Assembly: GCF_000247695.1 (NCBI RefSeq)
Contig: NW_004624865.1
Span: 542,167 to 606,166, forward strand
Source of the DNA: Heterocephalus glaber
Lineage: Eukaryota; Chordata; Mammalia; Rodentia; Bathyergidae
Direction of reading: 5' to 3'
DNA length: 64,000 bases
Under the pieces are notes generated by a model that worked only from the letters and a program-made list of their open reading frames with translations, was not told the origin of the DNA and ran no database searches. Both the position numbers and the translations under genes were made by a program. How positions within the stretch are numbered: the stretch's first letter is position 1; each line of letters opens with the position of its first letter. Positions 1 to 9,275 of the stretch are shown piece after piece.

Positions 1-55
1 CTCACAAGTGCAAGGTCCCGAGTTCAATCCCCGGTACCAAAAAAAAAAAAAAAAA
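1..55 (+). mobile_element. ID-type SINE, 3' part, cut by window edge
   Basis: The right part of a tRNA-derived ID element: the B-box-like stretch GAGTTCAATCCCC and the GGTACC end are followed by an A-tail. The A box lies outside the window. It matches the six other ID copies seen further on. Confidence 0.85.
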
Positions 56-56
56 T

Positions 57-315
57 TGTAGATACCTATAAAGAGATTATTGTGACCCATAAGTGAGGTC
101 ACAGGTGGGGGGCTCCTTCCTTGCTCAGCTTTGCCACTAAGAAGACAGAGTAGTCCCAGCTCAAATCCAAAGACAGACACACAGTTGAGTGGAAAAAGGA
201 AGTGGCTTGGGGACAGAGGTTAATGGTGGACATCCCAAACTATGAGTCATACAGGGACATGATGGAGACTCAGACAGGTCGCTGTGGTCAGTGAGAAGGT
301 GGGAGGCTCAGTCAG
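57..315. other. Unassigned sequence
   Basis: No ORF, SINE or LTR signature was recognised between the ID element and the MaLR LTR. Probably old degraded repeat or unique DNA. Confidence 0.4.
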
Positions 316-694
316 TGTTAGGGTTCAGATCTAAAATGTCTCCCAAAGCCTTCATATGGAAGGTGATTGGATCATGAGACATTATGCTTAACAGTGGATC
401 CATCACGGAGGAGCTCATGGCTGAATGTGCTGTAGGAGGTGGGGCCTGGTTGGAGCTCATTGGGGTGTGGCCTGGAAGGGTGCGTCCTTATCTACAGCTC
501 CTCCTCTCTCTCTGCTTCCTGGATGCCATAATATGAGCAGCTTTCCTCTACTGCTCTTCCACCGTGATGTTTCTGCCATGGAGTAGCCAGCCATGGACTG
601 GACCCCCGAAACTGTAAGCCAAAATAAACCTCTTCTCCTTTAAATTGTGGGTTTTAAGTACTCTGACCCATCAATGAGAAAGTGGCTAAAGATA
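316..694 (+). mobile_element. MaLR (MST/THE1-like) solo LTR
   Basis: The segment starts TGTTAGGGTTCAGATC and ends near AGTGGCTAAAGATA, matching the termini of MST-type LTRs. Inside are the typical landmarks in order: the TCCCAAAGCC start region, GGTGATTGGATCATGAG, a CTCTCTCTGCTTCCTGGATG stretch, a GGACTG..CCGAAACTGTAAGCC stretch, and an AATAAA signal just before CTTCTCCTTTAAATTGT. No internal region follows, so it is a solo LTR. No clear 5-bp target duplication was seen. Confidence 0.8.
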
Positions 695-2300
695 GTCAGC
701 AAGGAGGGTCAGAGAGCCCTTGGCAAACCAACTTTAAATTTGCCAAATAAAAGCACTAAAAAGCAGAACCACAAACCTACTATGAACTATTACTTCATAA
801 AATAGGGAGTTTTTAAAAGTCAGACTAATACTACTTCAGAATAAATAGTTGTTCTTTTAGTAAGTTGAATAAGTTTACCTTAGCTTTATGAGGAACTTGG
901 TGCATTGACTTTATTTTGCATCATTTAGCCCTGAACAAGAAGAAAACCTTGCTGGACCAGTTCTGGTCCCTGGGCCTGTGTGGAAACCCTGCAGTACACA
1001 ATTCTATTAACCCTGAAGTTGATAAGAGTTTGAAAAGATTTTAAGTTCAGGAGTTACATTGTGAAATTTGCAATTGTGACAGCTCATTCTGGCCTCAATA
1101 TTCAGGATAGTTAGTAGTGGAGGCAGGGAGACCAGTTATGAAGAGTTCCTTTAATCATCTAAGCAAACAGCCTAAGGCCCTGAGTATTTCTCTAATGAGA
1201 CAGGTTTTTTTATTTTTCCTCCTTGAAGCTGAAATAGACACTGCATTTTCTTTTTAAATCGCCAATAAAAGACTATGCTAGGTCACTGGATTCTGTATTT
1301 GGGTAATTGCCAACATTATTGTGATTAACTAAAGCTGGTATTAAGCCAGAGAGTCTATGTGTCCTCTTCTTCAGGACTTCAGGACTTGGGCCTTTAAAAG
1401 ATATTTTGAGGATTTTCCATACCTTCGATTTTTTTATTATTGGTTGAGCATTCTGAACATATGGATACATCTTAAAGGTAGTGTTGTGTTTCTGTATGTA
1501 TCATGATACATCAAGCTTGATTATGGTATTGAAAAATTAACATTGTTGGTGATTTAATTAGAAAATGGGATTGCATCTTAAGGACGTATTTTCTAAACTA
1601 ATTTGCACTCTTATACAAAATAAATTATGATTGAAGAAGTATCTTGAGACATGAAGGTATTATTTTTAATCCAAATGCAGTTTTGGGTACTTAAATTGAG
1701 GTTGTGTTGAAAAATTAATTTAAGATAACTTTCACACATGTACATCTGTGGCTCCCTTATAAATAAAGTGTACAAACTACTTACTCAGTTACTGCCTCAT
1801 AAATGAAATATAAAAGCTGCTTGAATTTTACCAGTTACTAGAGTTTCTGGAAAGTATTGAGAAGAAATGAATTACTACCTGCCCTTACCACCAACAAAGG
1901 GGAAGTGCAGAAAGGAGTTAAAGCAGCCACAACTGTTTTGTGTTTAAAATTATTCCCTTGGTAATAGTTTGATGATAACAATGATTGAAAAATTAAAATG
2001 ACTCCACATGTCCTTTTGATTCTGCAGAATGGAGATGTCTACTTTGTCTTTTACTGTGTGGCTCGAATTTATTGTCAGTAAACATTTGCAGAATATTTAC
2101 CAGAGTCTAGGAAAGAAATACTGTGGAGAGGGAGAGGACTAGAGATGAACACAACACAGTTTTCACTCGAAGGAACTAACAGGATAGGGCTGGGCATAGA
2201 ATACAGCTATGTATAATTACTAGCACAGACTGTGTTTAACAATAATTGTGGATCATGGGTTTCCTGGGGAAAAAGACTCTCTATTAACAACAGCATCAGA
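695..2300. other. AT-rich sequence with one old repeat fragment
   Basis: Mostly unique-looking AT-rich DNA. Bases about 960-1180 contain a stretch (GGCAGGGAGACCAGTTATGA) resembling an ancient mammalian interspersed repeat also suspected at 41270-42400; I cannot name the family. No coding frame of interest. Confidence 0.35.
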
Positions 2301-2309
2301 AGAGCCCTG

Positions 2310-2465
2310 GGAAGGGGAAGTCTGGTCACTGACTGTGTGTACCAGTGGATTCTAGACAGTAAACTCTGTGACAGTGAGGGTCACTTTTCAGGCTTAACTG
2401 TGTTGTCAGTGCCTAGGACAAACCAGGCACAGAGCAAATGCTCAGTAAGAGTGTTAAATTCATGA
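2310..2465 (+). repeat. Possible ancient L2/MIR3-type 3' fragment
   Basis: The order 'AAACTCTGTGACAGTGAGGG' then 'AGTGCCTAGGACAAACCAGG' then 'CAGAGCAAATGCTCAGTAAGA' follows the usual mammalian L2/MIR3 3' end (gene-poor, highly diverged). Weak by-eye match. Confidence 0.3.
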
Positions 2466-3052
2466 ACCCTGAACAAGAAAGTGTGTCATTAAATACTCTG
2501 GAGCATACAGGGGCCTTGCAGTTCAACCTGCTGGAGATAACTCAGTCATTTATCTGTAAGAGTTAGGTAGCATTTGAGGTGACCCTTGAAGAATGTATTC
2601 AGTGCCAGTTCAGTGTTTGTTTGCTATTTAAAAGGACCTTCTAAAATGAATTTATTTAACAACAGATAAGTCACCCCAAATCTTTCAGTCTTCAACCAAG
2701 CTAGAGGAGAATCTCAAGCATTATTTCTCAGGCCTAATAACTTAAACATGTCATAATACAAGGAAAGCTGATCATAGAGATCTCAGCTCAAGTTCCAGCC
2801 AGGCTGGTCTCTGCCTCAGAGGTGGCATTCTGAGTCCTGTCACAAGTCCTGCCTGGATCCCCACAGGCAGCTCAGTGAGAGCCAGTGAGTTCTCAATCAG
2901 AGGATTGTTCTCAATCAGAAGATTGACACAACCTAATCTGTGTTTTAGAACACAATACGGATAAGTATCTGTGAGAATTAGGTTACAGGTTTAGGTACTT
3001 CAACAAAGGCAAAATTAAAATGAATAAAAGTATGTATGTGTGTAGGTATGTA
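2466..3052. other. Unique sequence with short tandem duplications
   Basis: No gene seen. Bases 2890-2927 hold two near-identical 18-bp units (TTCTCAATCAGAGGATTG and TTCTCAATCAGAAGATTG). Bases 3028-3052 are a short (TATG)n/(TGTA)n microsatellite. Confidence 0.45.
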
Positions 3053-3228
3053 TGTTCTGCAGTGCCAGGGACTGAACAGAGAGTCTTCACATTGAACTGT
3101 ATCCCCAGCCCCTTTTTACTCTTTATTTTGACCAAGGTCTTTCTAAGACCCTAAGTTTCTCAGGCTGGGCTTGAACTGTCAGTCTTCCTGCCTGGATTTA
3201 CAGGTGTGTGCCACCATACGTGTTATTA
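3053..3228 (-). mobile_element. Composite ID/B1 SINE (B1-dID-like), antisense
   Basis: An antisense ID-like half (GTGCCAGGGACTGAAC, then ATCCCCAGCCCC) runs directly into an antisense B1 half (AGGCTGGGCTTGAACTGTCA, GTCTTCCTGCCT, GGTGTGTGCCACCA). The same fused layout recurs at 34772, 38555, 39309 and 57079, so it is a true dimeric SINE and not a chance neighbour pair. Confidence 0.65.
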
Positions 3229-3239
3229 CTTTTTAATCT

Positions 3240-3590
3240 CATGAGGAAGTCTAAAGGGGCAGATGGTCCTAGAGGCATGGGTAACTCTGCTTCACAGTCA
3301 TCCAGGGACCCAGGTTCCTTCTAGGTTGTTGCTCTTCTACTTAATGGGGTACTGGGTTCATCTGCTGGATGAAACTGACTCACTACCCCTGTGTACATCT
3401 TCTGCCCATGGGAGAACAGGAAGAGATGAAGGGCCTGTGGCAACAGGTAGACATCACACATGTCACCTCTGCCCACACCTCTTTCTGCAAGAGTATCAGA
3501 AACAAAGCGCCCAGGCCAATAGTCAACTAGAATCTGGGGACTCTACTATTACAAAAAAGAGCCACTGGGAAACATTCAGTTGACCTTAAG
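3240..3590 (+). repeat. Ancient eutherian interspersed repeat, unnamed
   Basis: Contains TCATCCAGGGACCCAGG.TCCTTCTAGGTTGTTGCTCT and, later, an ATCACACATGTCACCTCTGCCC stretch, a pattern that I recognise from an old eutherian element whose name I do not recall. A second fragment of the same family, covering the downstream part, lies at 38045-38480. The 106-codon frame here is a by-product. Confidence 0.35.
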
Positions 3591-3733
3591 CTTCCTTCTC
3601 CTGCCCTCTGAACACTGTAACATGTCTTGTCCTGCCAGTGACACTAACCTACTGATATGTGAATGTAGGTCCTAGAAAATAAATCAGAGTGTTTGTGGGA
3701 GAATGGGTGGGACATTCTTTTATGTACCCAGGG

Positions 3734-4102
3734 CAGTGATGGCCAATCTTATAGGGATGAGTGCCCGAACTGCAACCCCCAAACCCACTTATTTATTGCA
3801 AAGTGCAAACACTGCAATTAAACCTGAATACTGAAGCTTTAGTTTAGAAAAAACAAATCATACATTAATATCTTTTGTCTTTGAAGAAAAACACAGTAAC
3901 CGAGCTTTCAATGATGCAAGCAGCTTTTGATTGAAAGGTGAAAGTTTGCATTTGGTGTGCTTTTGCACCACTAATGTGACCTTTGCTGTTGTGTGCACAC
4001 TGATAATTTGTCAAAGCTTGGCTGGGGCAACTTTGCTGTCATACCAACAGAGAGGGCTCTGTGTGTCGTGCCTGCTGCCATTCCATAGGTTCGCCACCAC
4101 TG
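3734..4102 (+). mobile_element. Non-autonomous hAT DNA transposon (MITE)
   Basis: A 369-bp element with inverted termini: the left end reads CAGTGATGGCCAATCTTAT and the reverse complement of the right end reads CAGTGGTGGCGAACCTATG. It is flanked by 8-bp direct repeats that match at 6 of 8 bases (ACCCAGGG at 3726-3733, CCCTAGGG at 4103-4110); 8-bp duplications are the hAT hallmark. No transposase frame is present, so it moved in trans. The interior (GAGTGCCCGAACTGCAACC, CCACTTATTTATTGCAAAGTG, AATTAAACCTGAATACTGA) resembles hAT families reported as horizontally spread among tetrapods and invertebrates (OC1/SPIN-type). That family link is from memory. The 82-codon frame inside is spurious. Confidence 0.85.
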
Positions 4103-4149
4103 CCCTAGGGTATACTCAGGCCATGGTAAGTGTTACACACACTACTACA

Positions 4150-4265
4150 ATCAGTTCTCAAAACTACAATGAAAGGTAGGCATTGTTATCCCCAATACTC
4201 AATGGTTGCAAAACTGCTAAGTAAGAGAGACTGGATTTATACTCAGTTAGATCTGACTTGGATTC
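4150..4265 (-). repeat. MIR SINE fragment, antisense
   Basis: Reads TAGGCATTGTTATCCCCAAT, then a variant of AAACTG..AAGTAAGAGA, then CTGGATTTATACTCAG, the usual antisense MIR core order. Highly diverged. Confidence 0.45.
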
Positions 4266-4569
4266 CCCTTTATACAGTGATTCCTATTATATCTCTGTAT
4301 TCTAGACTGACCTAGAATAAACCTAGGTGTCATCCTTCCCCTTTGGTACATGCAAATAAAATATTTTTCCTGATACTTACTAGTAATCCAAAACCATAAG
4401 GAAACTCAATCCATACTTTGTCTAATTTCTTGTCCTTGAATAACTTGAAATTGAATATAATACAGTGTTTCATGACTAAGCAATATTTGAGAAACTGGCT
4501 GTTCTAGTAAATACTAGATTTCCCATTCCAGGGACCACACAAGGGAAGCCAAGCTTTCTGAGCATGGAC

Positions 4570-4595
4570 GTGTGTGTGTGTGTGTGTGTGTGTGT
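4570..4595 (+). repeat. (GT)n microsatellite
   Basis: About 13 uninterrupted GT units. Likely polymorphic. Confidence 0.95.
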
Positions 4596-4679
4596 TCAAC
4601 TGAGAAAACATTTTCGTTTGTTCTAAATCTCAAGTAGTGTTTTTAGGTCACAAAACTCTGCAAATAAACCTGGATCATA

Positions 4680-5480
4680 GGTGAGAATTCATTTTTAGGT
4701 TTCCTAAATGCAAAGTGTCCCCCTCTTCGAAGGACACGGAGTATCCAAATCTATTAAACAGGTCCCCTGATTGCTCCTTCCATGGGGCCAGGATACAATT
4801 TGCAAGCAAATTGGAATCAGAATTGGGTTTTTAAAGAAAACCTTCCCACAGTTGTAAACATCCTTAATTTTTACAGCAACACATTGAGTTCAAACCGGAC
4901 TCCTAATTATTGCAATATTTGCTTTAAAAGCCTGTGCTGTCGATTCTGCAAGGTTCAGACATCTGCTTCAAATCCAGAAATTTCTTTCCTTTCTCAGAAA
5001 GTTTGCTCTCCTCCAATTAGCCTCCCCAGAGCTGCGGGAGCGAGCGGGCTGTGTGGATGAGGGTTCATGTTTACTGGCACATTCCAGCCTCACCCGCCTT
5101 TTCCCACATGGGACCTAATAACCACTGTGCCTGTTGGGACCAGGACCTAATAGCCTTTGAAGTACAAAAGGGATTCGTTCTGAATCTTTTAAAAGTACAC
5201 TCTTGAAATCTTTGGTTTATCATACAGAAAGGCAGCTTCCCCAAGACAACACATTCTTTGCCGTTTCTATTTTAAGTATTAGAACTAAATTGTAAGTATC
5301 GGTGGAAGAAGGTTTGGCTGGTGTTGGTTTTAGGGTTGCCTCTGAGGCTGATTTAACACAGTGTGCTGGAGGCTGCAGAGCTGGGGTTGGTGGTTGCAGG
5401 CAGCAGCTGTTATTATCCAAAGCCAAGTGGTAGGCGGTAATGATGATGACCACTGATGCTTAAACCTGTCTTTCAGCCCC
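4680..5480. other. Repeat-free block, candidate conserved non-coding element
   Basis: About 800 bases with no SINE, LINE, LTR or simple-repeat signature in a window that is otherwise dense in them. It contains ACATTCCAGCC (TEAD-type CATTCC core at about 5081), a direct repeat GGGACCTAATAACC / GGACCTAATAGCC at 5111-5157, and scattered AT-rich homeodomain-like cores. Frames of 92, 77 and 69 codons overlap here on both strands without any protein signature. The regulatory reading is inference only. Confidence 0.3.
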
Positions 5481-5870
5481 AATAATTTCAAAGCCCTCAA
5501 CAACAGCCTTACATGAAATGCTCCAATGAATTGTTCCAACTCAAATCCACCCCCTCAAAAAATCCTGTACTGAAAAAAAAGAATCATTGGTTGGGGCTTT
5601 GGCAATATGTCATCTAAGATCTCAGCTCTGTTACTTAGTATAAAGTGACTTTAAATGATATCATTACTCTCTTAGTTCAGTTTATGTTCACCTCAGGACT
5701 CATTCCCCCCCGTCCCCATGGTAGGGAACATTGGGATTTTAAGGTATCAATCATGACTCTTTTCATTAGTCCACCTGCAAGTTTAGAGCCAGTTGTCCAC
5801 AGATGGGCAGAGAACAAAATTTCAATTTTGTACTGATGATGTGTGCTTGAGGACCAAAGTACAAATACAG
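5481..5870. other. Unassigned unique sequence
   Basis: No gene or recognised repeat up to the 3' LTR of the MaLR provirus. Confidence 0.4.
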
Positions 5871-6259
5871 TGACTTAGTCACTTTCTTGTCCCTGAGACA
5901 GAATAGATACGATACTGACTACTACAGCTCAAAGGAGGACAGGTTTATTTTGGCTCAGATTTTCAGTCCATGGTCAGCTGCTCCAAGGGAGGAACATCAT
6001 GGCGGAAGGGCCTGGCAGAGGGCAGCTGCTCACAGCATGGCCGCCAGGAAAGAGAGAGAGAAGGGAGAAGGCAGGGACAAGAACACACCCTTCCACATCT
6101 CACCCCTGCGACCACCTCCAACGAGCCCCTGCCTCCTAAGAGTGCATTCCGCTATGAACTCATCCCTGGATGGATCCGCCGATGACTACAGCACCCCATC
6201 ATGCAGTTGTCTTGCACGCACATGAGGTCTTGGGGAACATTTTAGATCAAACCATAACA
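5871..6259 (-). repeat. 3' LTR of the MaLR provirus
   Basis: On the plus strand it reads TGACTTAGTCACTTTCTTG at the left and ends TCAAACCATAACA, the reverse complement of an MST-type LTR. The middle carries CAGTCCATGGTCAGCTGCTC and ATCATGGCGGAAGGGCCTGG. Frames at 5887-6225 (112 codons) and 5970-6185 lie inside it and are not genes. Confidence 0.85.
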
Positions 6260-6276
6260 TTCCGCCCCTGGCCCTC
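6260..6276 (-). other. Polypurine tract of MaLR provirus
   Basis: Read on the minus strand the bases just before the 3' LTR are GAGGGCCAGGGGCGGAA, a purine-rich run in the expected place for plus-strand priming. Confidence 0.6.
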
Positions 6277-6333
6277 AAAAGGCTTATGTCCACTTCATTG
6301 TACAGAAGGGATTTAAGCCATCACAAATAGTTG

Positions 6334-7167
6334 TCAAAGGCTTAACAGTTTCATCATTGCTGCAAAGCTCAAGTCCAAAATGCTTAGATGTGAGCCCCTA
6401 TAAAAATTAAAAAGAGAATTAAATACTTCCAACATACAATGGCACAGGGTGCACCTTCCTATTCCAAAGGGGTAAATGGAGGGATAAAAGAGAATTGGAT
6501 CAAAGCAAGACCAAAACCCTACAGGGGAAACGTTAAATCCTGTAGCTCCATGTCCAGTACTCAGGACAGGTTGTGGTGAGACGTGAACTCCAAAGGGCTT
6601 GGGCAGTCCTGTCCCTGTGGCATTGTCTGTTGCAGCCCCAATGGGCCCTGAATTGGAGTGGCTGTGATCACTGCCCGTGGCTTCCTTAGCAGCTGTCCCA
6701 CTATTCTGGTATCTACAGCTTCTTGAGGTCCCCACTGTACTTTTGGCTTCATTCACAACTGCTTTTTCTGGAGCACACTGCCTGGCCTCCAAAACCTTCC
6801 TCTGAAATGTGAATGGAAGCTCTATGACCACATAATTCTTGCATTCTGTATGCTTGTAAAACCATACCACAGGGATGACACCAAGGTCTTCCATCGACTT
6901 GACCAGTAGCCCACCCCCTTGGGTCATGGCTTCAGAGGCCCCTGAGAGGATGGCTGAGCATAATGAAATAAATCCCAGAGTCAGCCCTGAATGAGCAGAC
7001 ATCCCAGGGATTCTCTTCTCCAAAAAGAAAATGCTTACATTTCTACATGCTTGAGACTGCAAAGGGCAGGGTCTTGCTGTTTCCTGAGATGCCTTCAAGC
7101 TGCCTCTCCTATTGTCCTGATGCAGAGTACTTGGCTTCTTTCTAATCCTAACCTTTTCAGCAACCAT
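6334..7167 (-). pseudogene. 277-codon open frame in MaLR internal region
   Basis: The longest open frame of the window. It lies wholly inside the MaLR provirus and runs in the element's sense direction, ending 75 bases short of the 3' LTR. I see no zinc knuckle, protease or capsid motif and cannot align it to a known Gag. MaLR internal regions are thought to descend from ERVL gag-like sequence but are usually non-coding. The frame may be a chance survivor. A second frame (6561-6752) overlaps it in another register. I do not call it a functional gene. Confidence 0.4.
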
Positions 7168-7665
7168 GGTCTCCTTTGCTCAGACTTCACTGATGTTTCC
7201 TTTCTGATGAAAGTGCAAATTTTTCACATCTGCTTTTTGTCCCTAATTATAATTGTAGCTCTAATTAAAAGCAGAAATACCCATGCCACAGCCTGAATGT
7301 TGGGCTGCTTTGAAGTTTCCTCTATCAGATTAACTTTTCCACTGCCCCTAATCTCAGTCTCTCATAAAGTCTTAGGATATGAGCAAAATGTAGATAAATT
7401 TTCTACCAGAGTATACACACATGGCCTCTGGTCCAGCTGCCAATGGATTTCTTGTCACCAACTGAAATTTTCTGAGGCTGGCTTTTAGTGTCTGCATTCC
7501 TATCAGCCCTCTGGTCTTTGGAACTCTGACCAGGATCTCTCATTAAGCTCAGCTTACAGAATTCTAGGCCTTCTCTAGCTGGAATCTCCAAATCTTTCTA
7601 AAGTCCTCCCACAAACAAGTTCCAAAGGCTTCTGAATCGTATGGTTGGGTAGTCACAGCAACCAC

Positions 7666-7683
7666 CTCGCTTCTCTGGTACCA
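7666..7683 (-). other. Primer binding site, tRNA-Leu type
   Basis: Just inside the 5' LTR the minus strand reads TGGTACCAGAG followed by AAGCGAG. TGGTACCAGAG complements the 3' end of tRNA-Leu, the primer class that gives ERVL its name. The last bases diverge from the usual TGGGG. Confidence 0.65.
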
Positions 7684-7688
7684 AAATC

Positions 7689-8059
7689 TGTCTTAGTTAT
7701 TTTCCCATTGCTGAGACAAAATATCCAAAACCTACAACTTGAAGGAGTGATTTATTTTATCTCATGATTTCAGTCCATAGTGAGCTTCTCCAAGGCAGAA
7801 ATGGCAGAGTAAGTGGCAGAGAAAAACCGCTCGATCCATGGCAGCTGAGAAGCAGAAAGAAGGGAGGAGCCAGGAACAAGAATGCGCTCTTGCAGGTCAC
7901 ATCCCAGTGATGACCTCAAACCAAGTCCCACCTCCTACAGCACATTCAGCCAGGAATTCATCCATGGATGAATCCACTGATGAGCACGGTGACCTGTGAT
8001 CCATCACCTTCAAAAACACATGAGACTTTTGGGGAACATTTTAGATTGAAACCATAATA
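7689..8059 (-). repeat. 5' LTR of the MaLR provirus
   Basis: Plus-strand reading begins TGTCTTAGTTATTTTCCC and ends GATTGAAACCATAATA. It shares the layout of the 3' LTR (CAGTCCATAGTGAGCTTCTC, GGCAGCTGAGAAGCAGA, ACACATGAGACTTTTGGGG). Confidence 0.85.
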
Positions 8060-8063
8060 AATC

Positions 8064-8092
8064 CCAATGCAAAAAAAAAATCCCAATGCAAT
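8064..8092 (+). repeat. Short direct duplication with A-run
   Basis: AATCCCAATGCA occurs twice, separated by a short A-run, immediately next to the provirus. Possibly a replication slippage product. Confidence 0.6.
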
Positions 8093-8267
8093 AATAGCTG
8101 TCTTTGGATCACCCTGTTTGTATGGATTTTATTATAGACACCAATAACATTAGTTCTCACCATTATCCAGGAAGAACCTAAATCTCTGGCCAACCCTTCC
8201 TGTCATCACCCTCTATCCCAACATTGTCCTTCCTTTTTGTAACTACAGTAGCATTTTCTATCAACCT

Positions 8268-8395
8268 ATCATTTGCCAGCTATATAATCTTTGGTCAGAT
8301 CTAAGCCTCAGTTTCCTTCTCTGCAAGATGGAGATAACAATACCTCTGATGATCAGCTGCAAGAGAAACACCAGAATAGAGCCTAAAAATAATAA
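8268..8395 (+). repeat. MIR SINE fragment
   Basis: Contains TTTGCCAGCTATATAATCTT, CCTCAGTTTCCTTCTCTGCA and AGATGGAGATAACAATACCT, matching the MIR 3' core (CCTCAGTTTCCTCATCTGTA). Sense orientation. Confidence 0.65.
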
Positions 8396-8404
8396 TCAAT
8401 TGCA

Positions 8405-8525
8405 CTTTACTTTCTTCCTATACTTCCCCTCTTTTTTCTTTCCTCCCTTTCCTTCCCACGCGATCTCCTTCTCTTTCCTCCTTTCCTTTCTTCTTCACTT
8501 ACTTTCTTTCTTGTTTTCCTTTATT
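8405..8525 (+). repeat. Pyrimidine-rich tract
   Basis: About 120 bases of CT-rich DNA (TTTCCTCC, TTCCTTTC, CTTTCTTC units). It yields a Phe/Ser-rich spurious frame at 8328-8534. Confidence 0.8.
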
Positions 8526-8854
8526 TCAATATAAACACCACTTCCAAGCCTACAATGTTCCATGGTGAGAGGACATAAATTGAAAGTGGAAATGATCTCT
8601 GTGCTCCAGGATCCCAGTGCGCAGCAGTGGGGTCACCTGACCAGAGGCTTCTACTCCCTAGGAAATGACTGATTTGTGCTCTATGTGCTTATTGCTTCTT
8701 AGCTTATTAATTTTTTGATAATGATTAATATCATTATAATATGTGCATTCATTTTCCACTATTGTATAAAATCATTCTAATGCTTAGCAGCCTATAATGT
8801 TAATACACACCAAGTGGGATCAAAATATATGGCAAATATCTAAACTTTAAAAAA

Positions 8855-9050
8855 AATGTACCTCAGTAAAAAAACACATTGGCAAGCATTCCCTTCAAAA
8901 TTTTCCTCCTTGCTTAGAACACATTTATCACACTTTCTTGCTACTTTCTGCAGCAGCTCTGGAGTCCTTTTTCCTGAGTGTCTGTATGAGATTAGATTAA
9001 AAAAAAAAAAAAAAAAAAAACCACAGTGACTGCTGCTGCTGAGAGCCATC
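8855..9050 (-). repeat. Unnamed repeat family, copy 1 (antisense)
   Basis: Bases 8944-8967 are the exact reverse complement of 9159-9182 (24 bp), and similarity extends on both sides. In the sense direction this copy keeps the GCAGCAGCAGT segment near 9030 that copy 3 also has at 53671, but a 20-odd base homopolymer (9000-9020 on the plus strand as A) lies between. Copies 1 and 2 form an inverted pair about 150 bases apart. Family not recognised. Confidence 0.65.
8999..9020 (+). repeat. A-homopolymer
   Basis: An uninterrupted run of A without an attached SINE body on its left. It sits inside copy 1 of the unnamed repeat. Confidence 0.95.
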
Positions 9051-9139
9051 CCACAGAAAGACACCTCATGAAAATACAACACTGTGTCCTCAATCCACCT
9101 TCCTCATCATATCTGGCATGGCCATCAGGACAGTGCAGC

Positions 9140-9275
9140 TAAAGACCCTCAGGAAAGAGGACTCCAGAGCTGCTGCAGAAAGCGGCAAGGATGATGCGAT
9201 GAGTGTGTTCAAAGCCAGGGGAAGATTTTGAGGGGTTCGGGGTGATGTGTCTGGCTGTAATAAACTTTTACTAAA
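9140..9275 (+). repeat. Unnamed repeat family, copy 2
   Basis: Its first 43 bases (9140-9182) are identical to 53704-53746, 44.5 kb away, and the next 90 bases remain clearly similar (GAGGGG.TTC, GATGTGTCT, ending AATAAA-like ATAAACTTTTACT). Family not recognised; it could be a 3' UTR or terminal-exon retrocopy set or an undescribed interspersed repeat. Confidence 0.75.

Larger units (their letters stand above)
5871..8059 (-). mobile_element. Full-length MaLR (MST/THE1-like) provirus
   Basis: Two LTRs in the same antisense orientation flank about 1.43 kb of internal sequence. The internal region shows MaLR landmarks at both edges: next to the 5' LTR a tRNA-Leu-type primer binding site, and next to the 3' LTR a purine-rich tract. 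Total 2.19 kb, in line with non-autonomous MaLR elements, which lack pol. The two LTRs differ visibly (I judge about 25-30% by eye), so the insertion is old. No clear 5-bp target duplication remains (flanks TACAG and AATCC). Confidence 0.85.

Noticed and set aside
3931..4179. 82-codon frame as a transposase remnant
   Set aside because: It overlaps the non-autonomous hAT element but runs past its right end, and has no transposase motif.
5887..6225. 112-codon frame
   Set aside because: It lies inside the antisense 3' LTR of the MaLR provirus.
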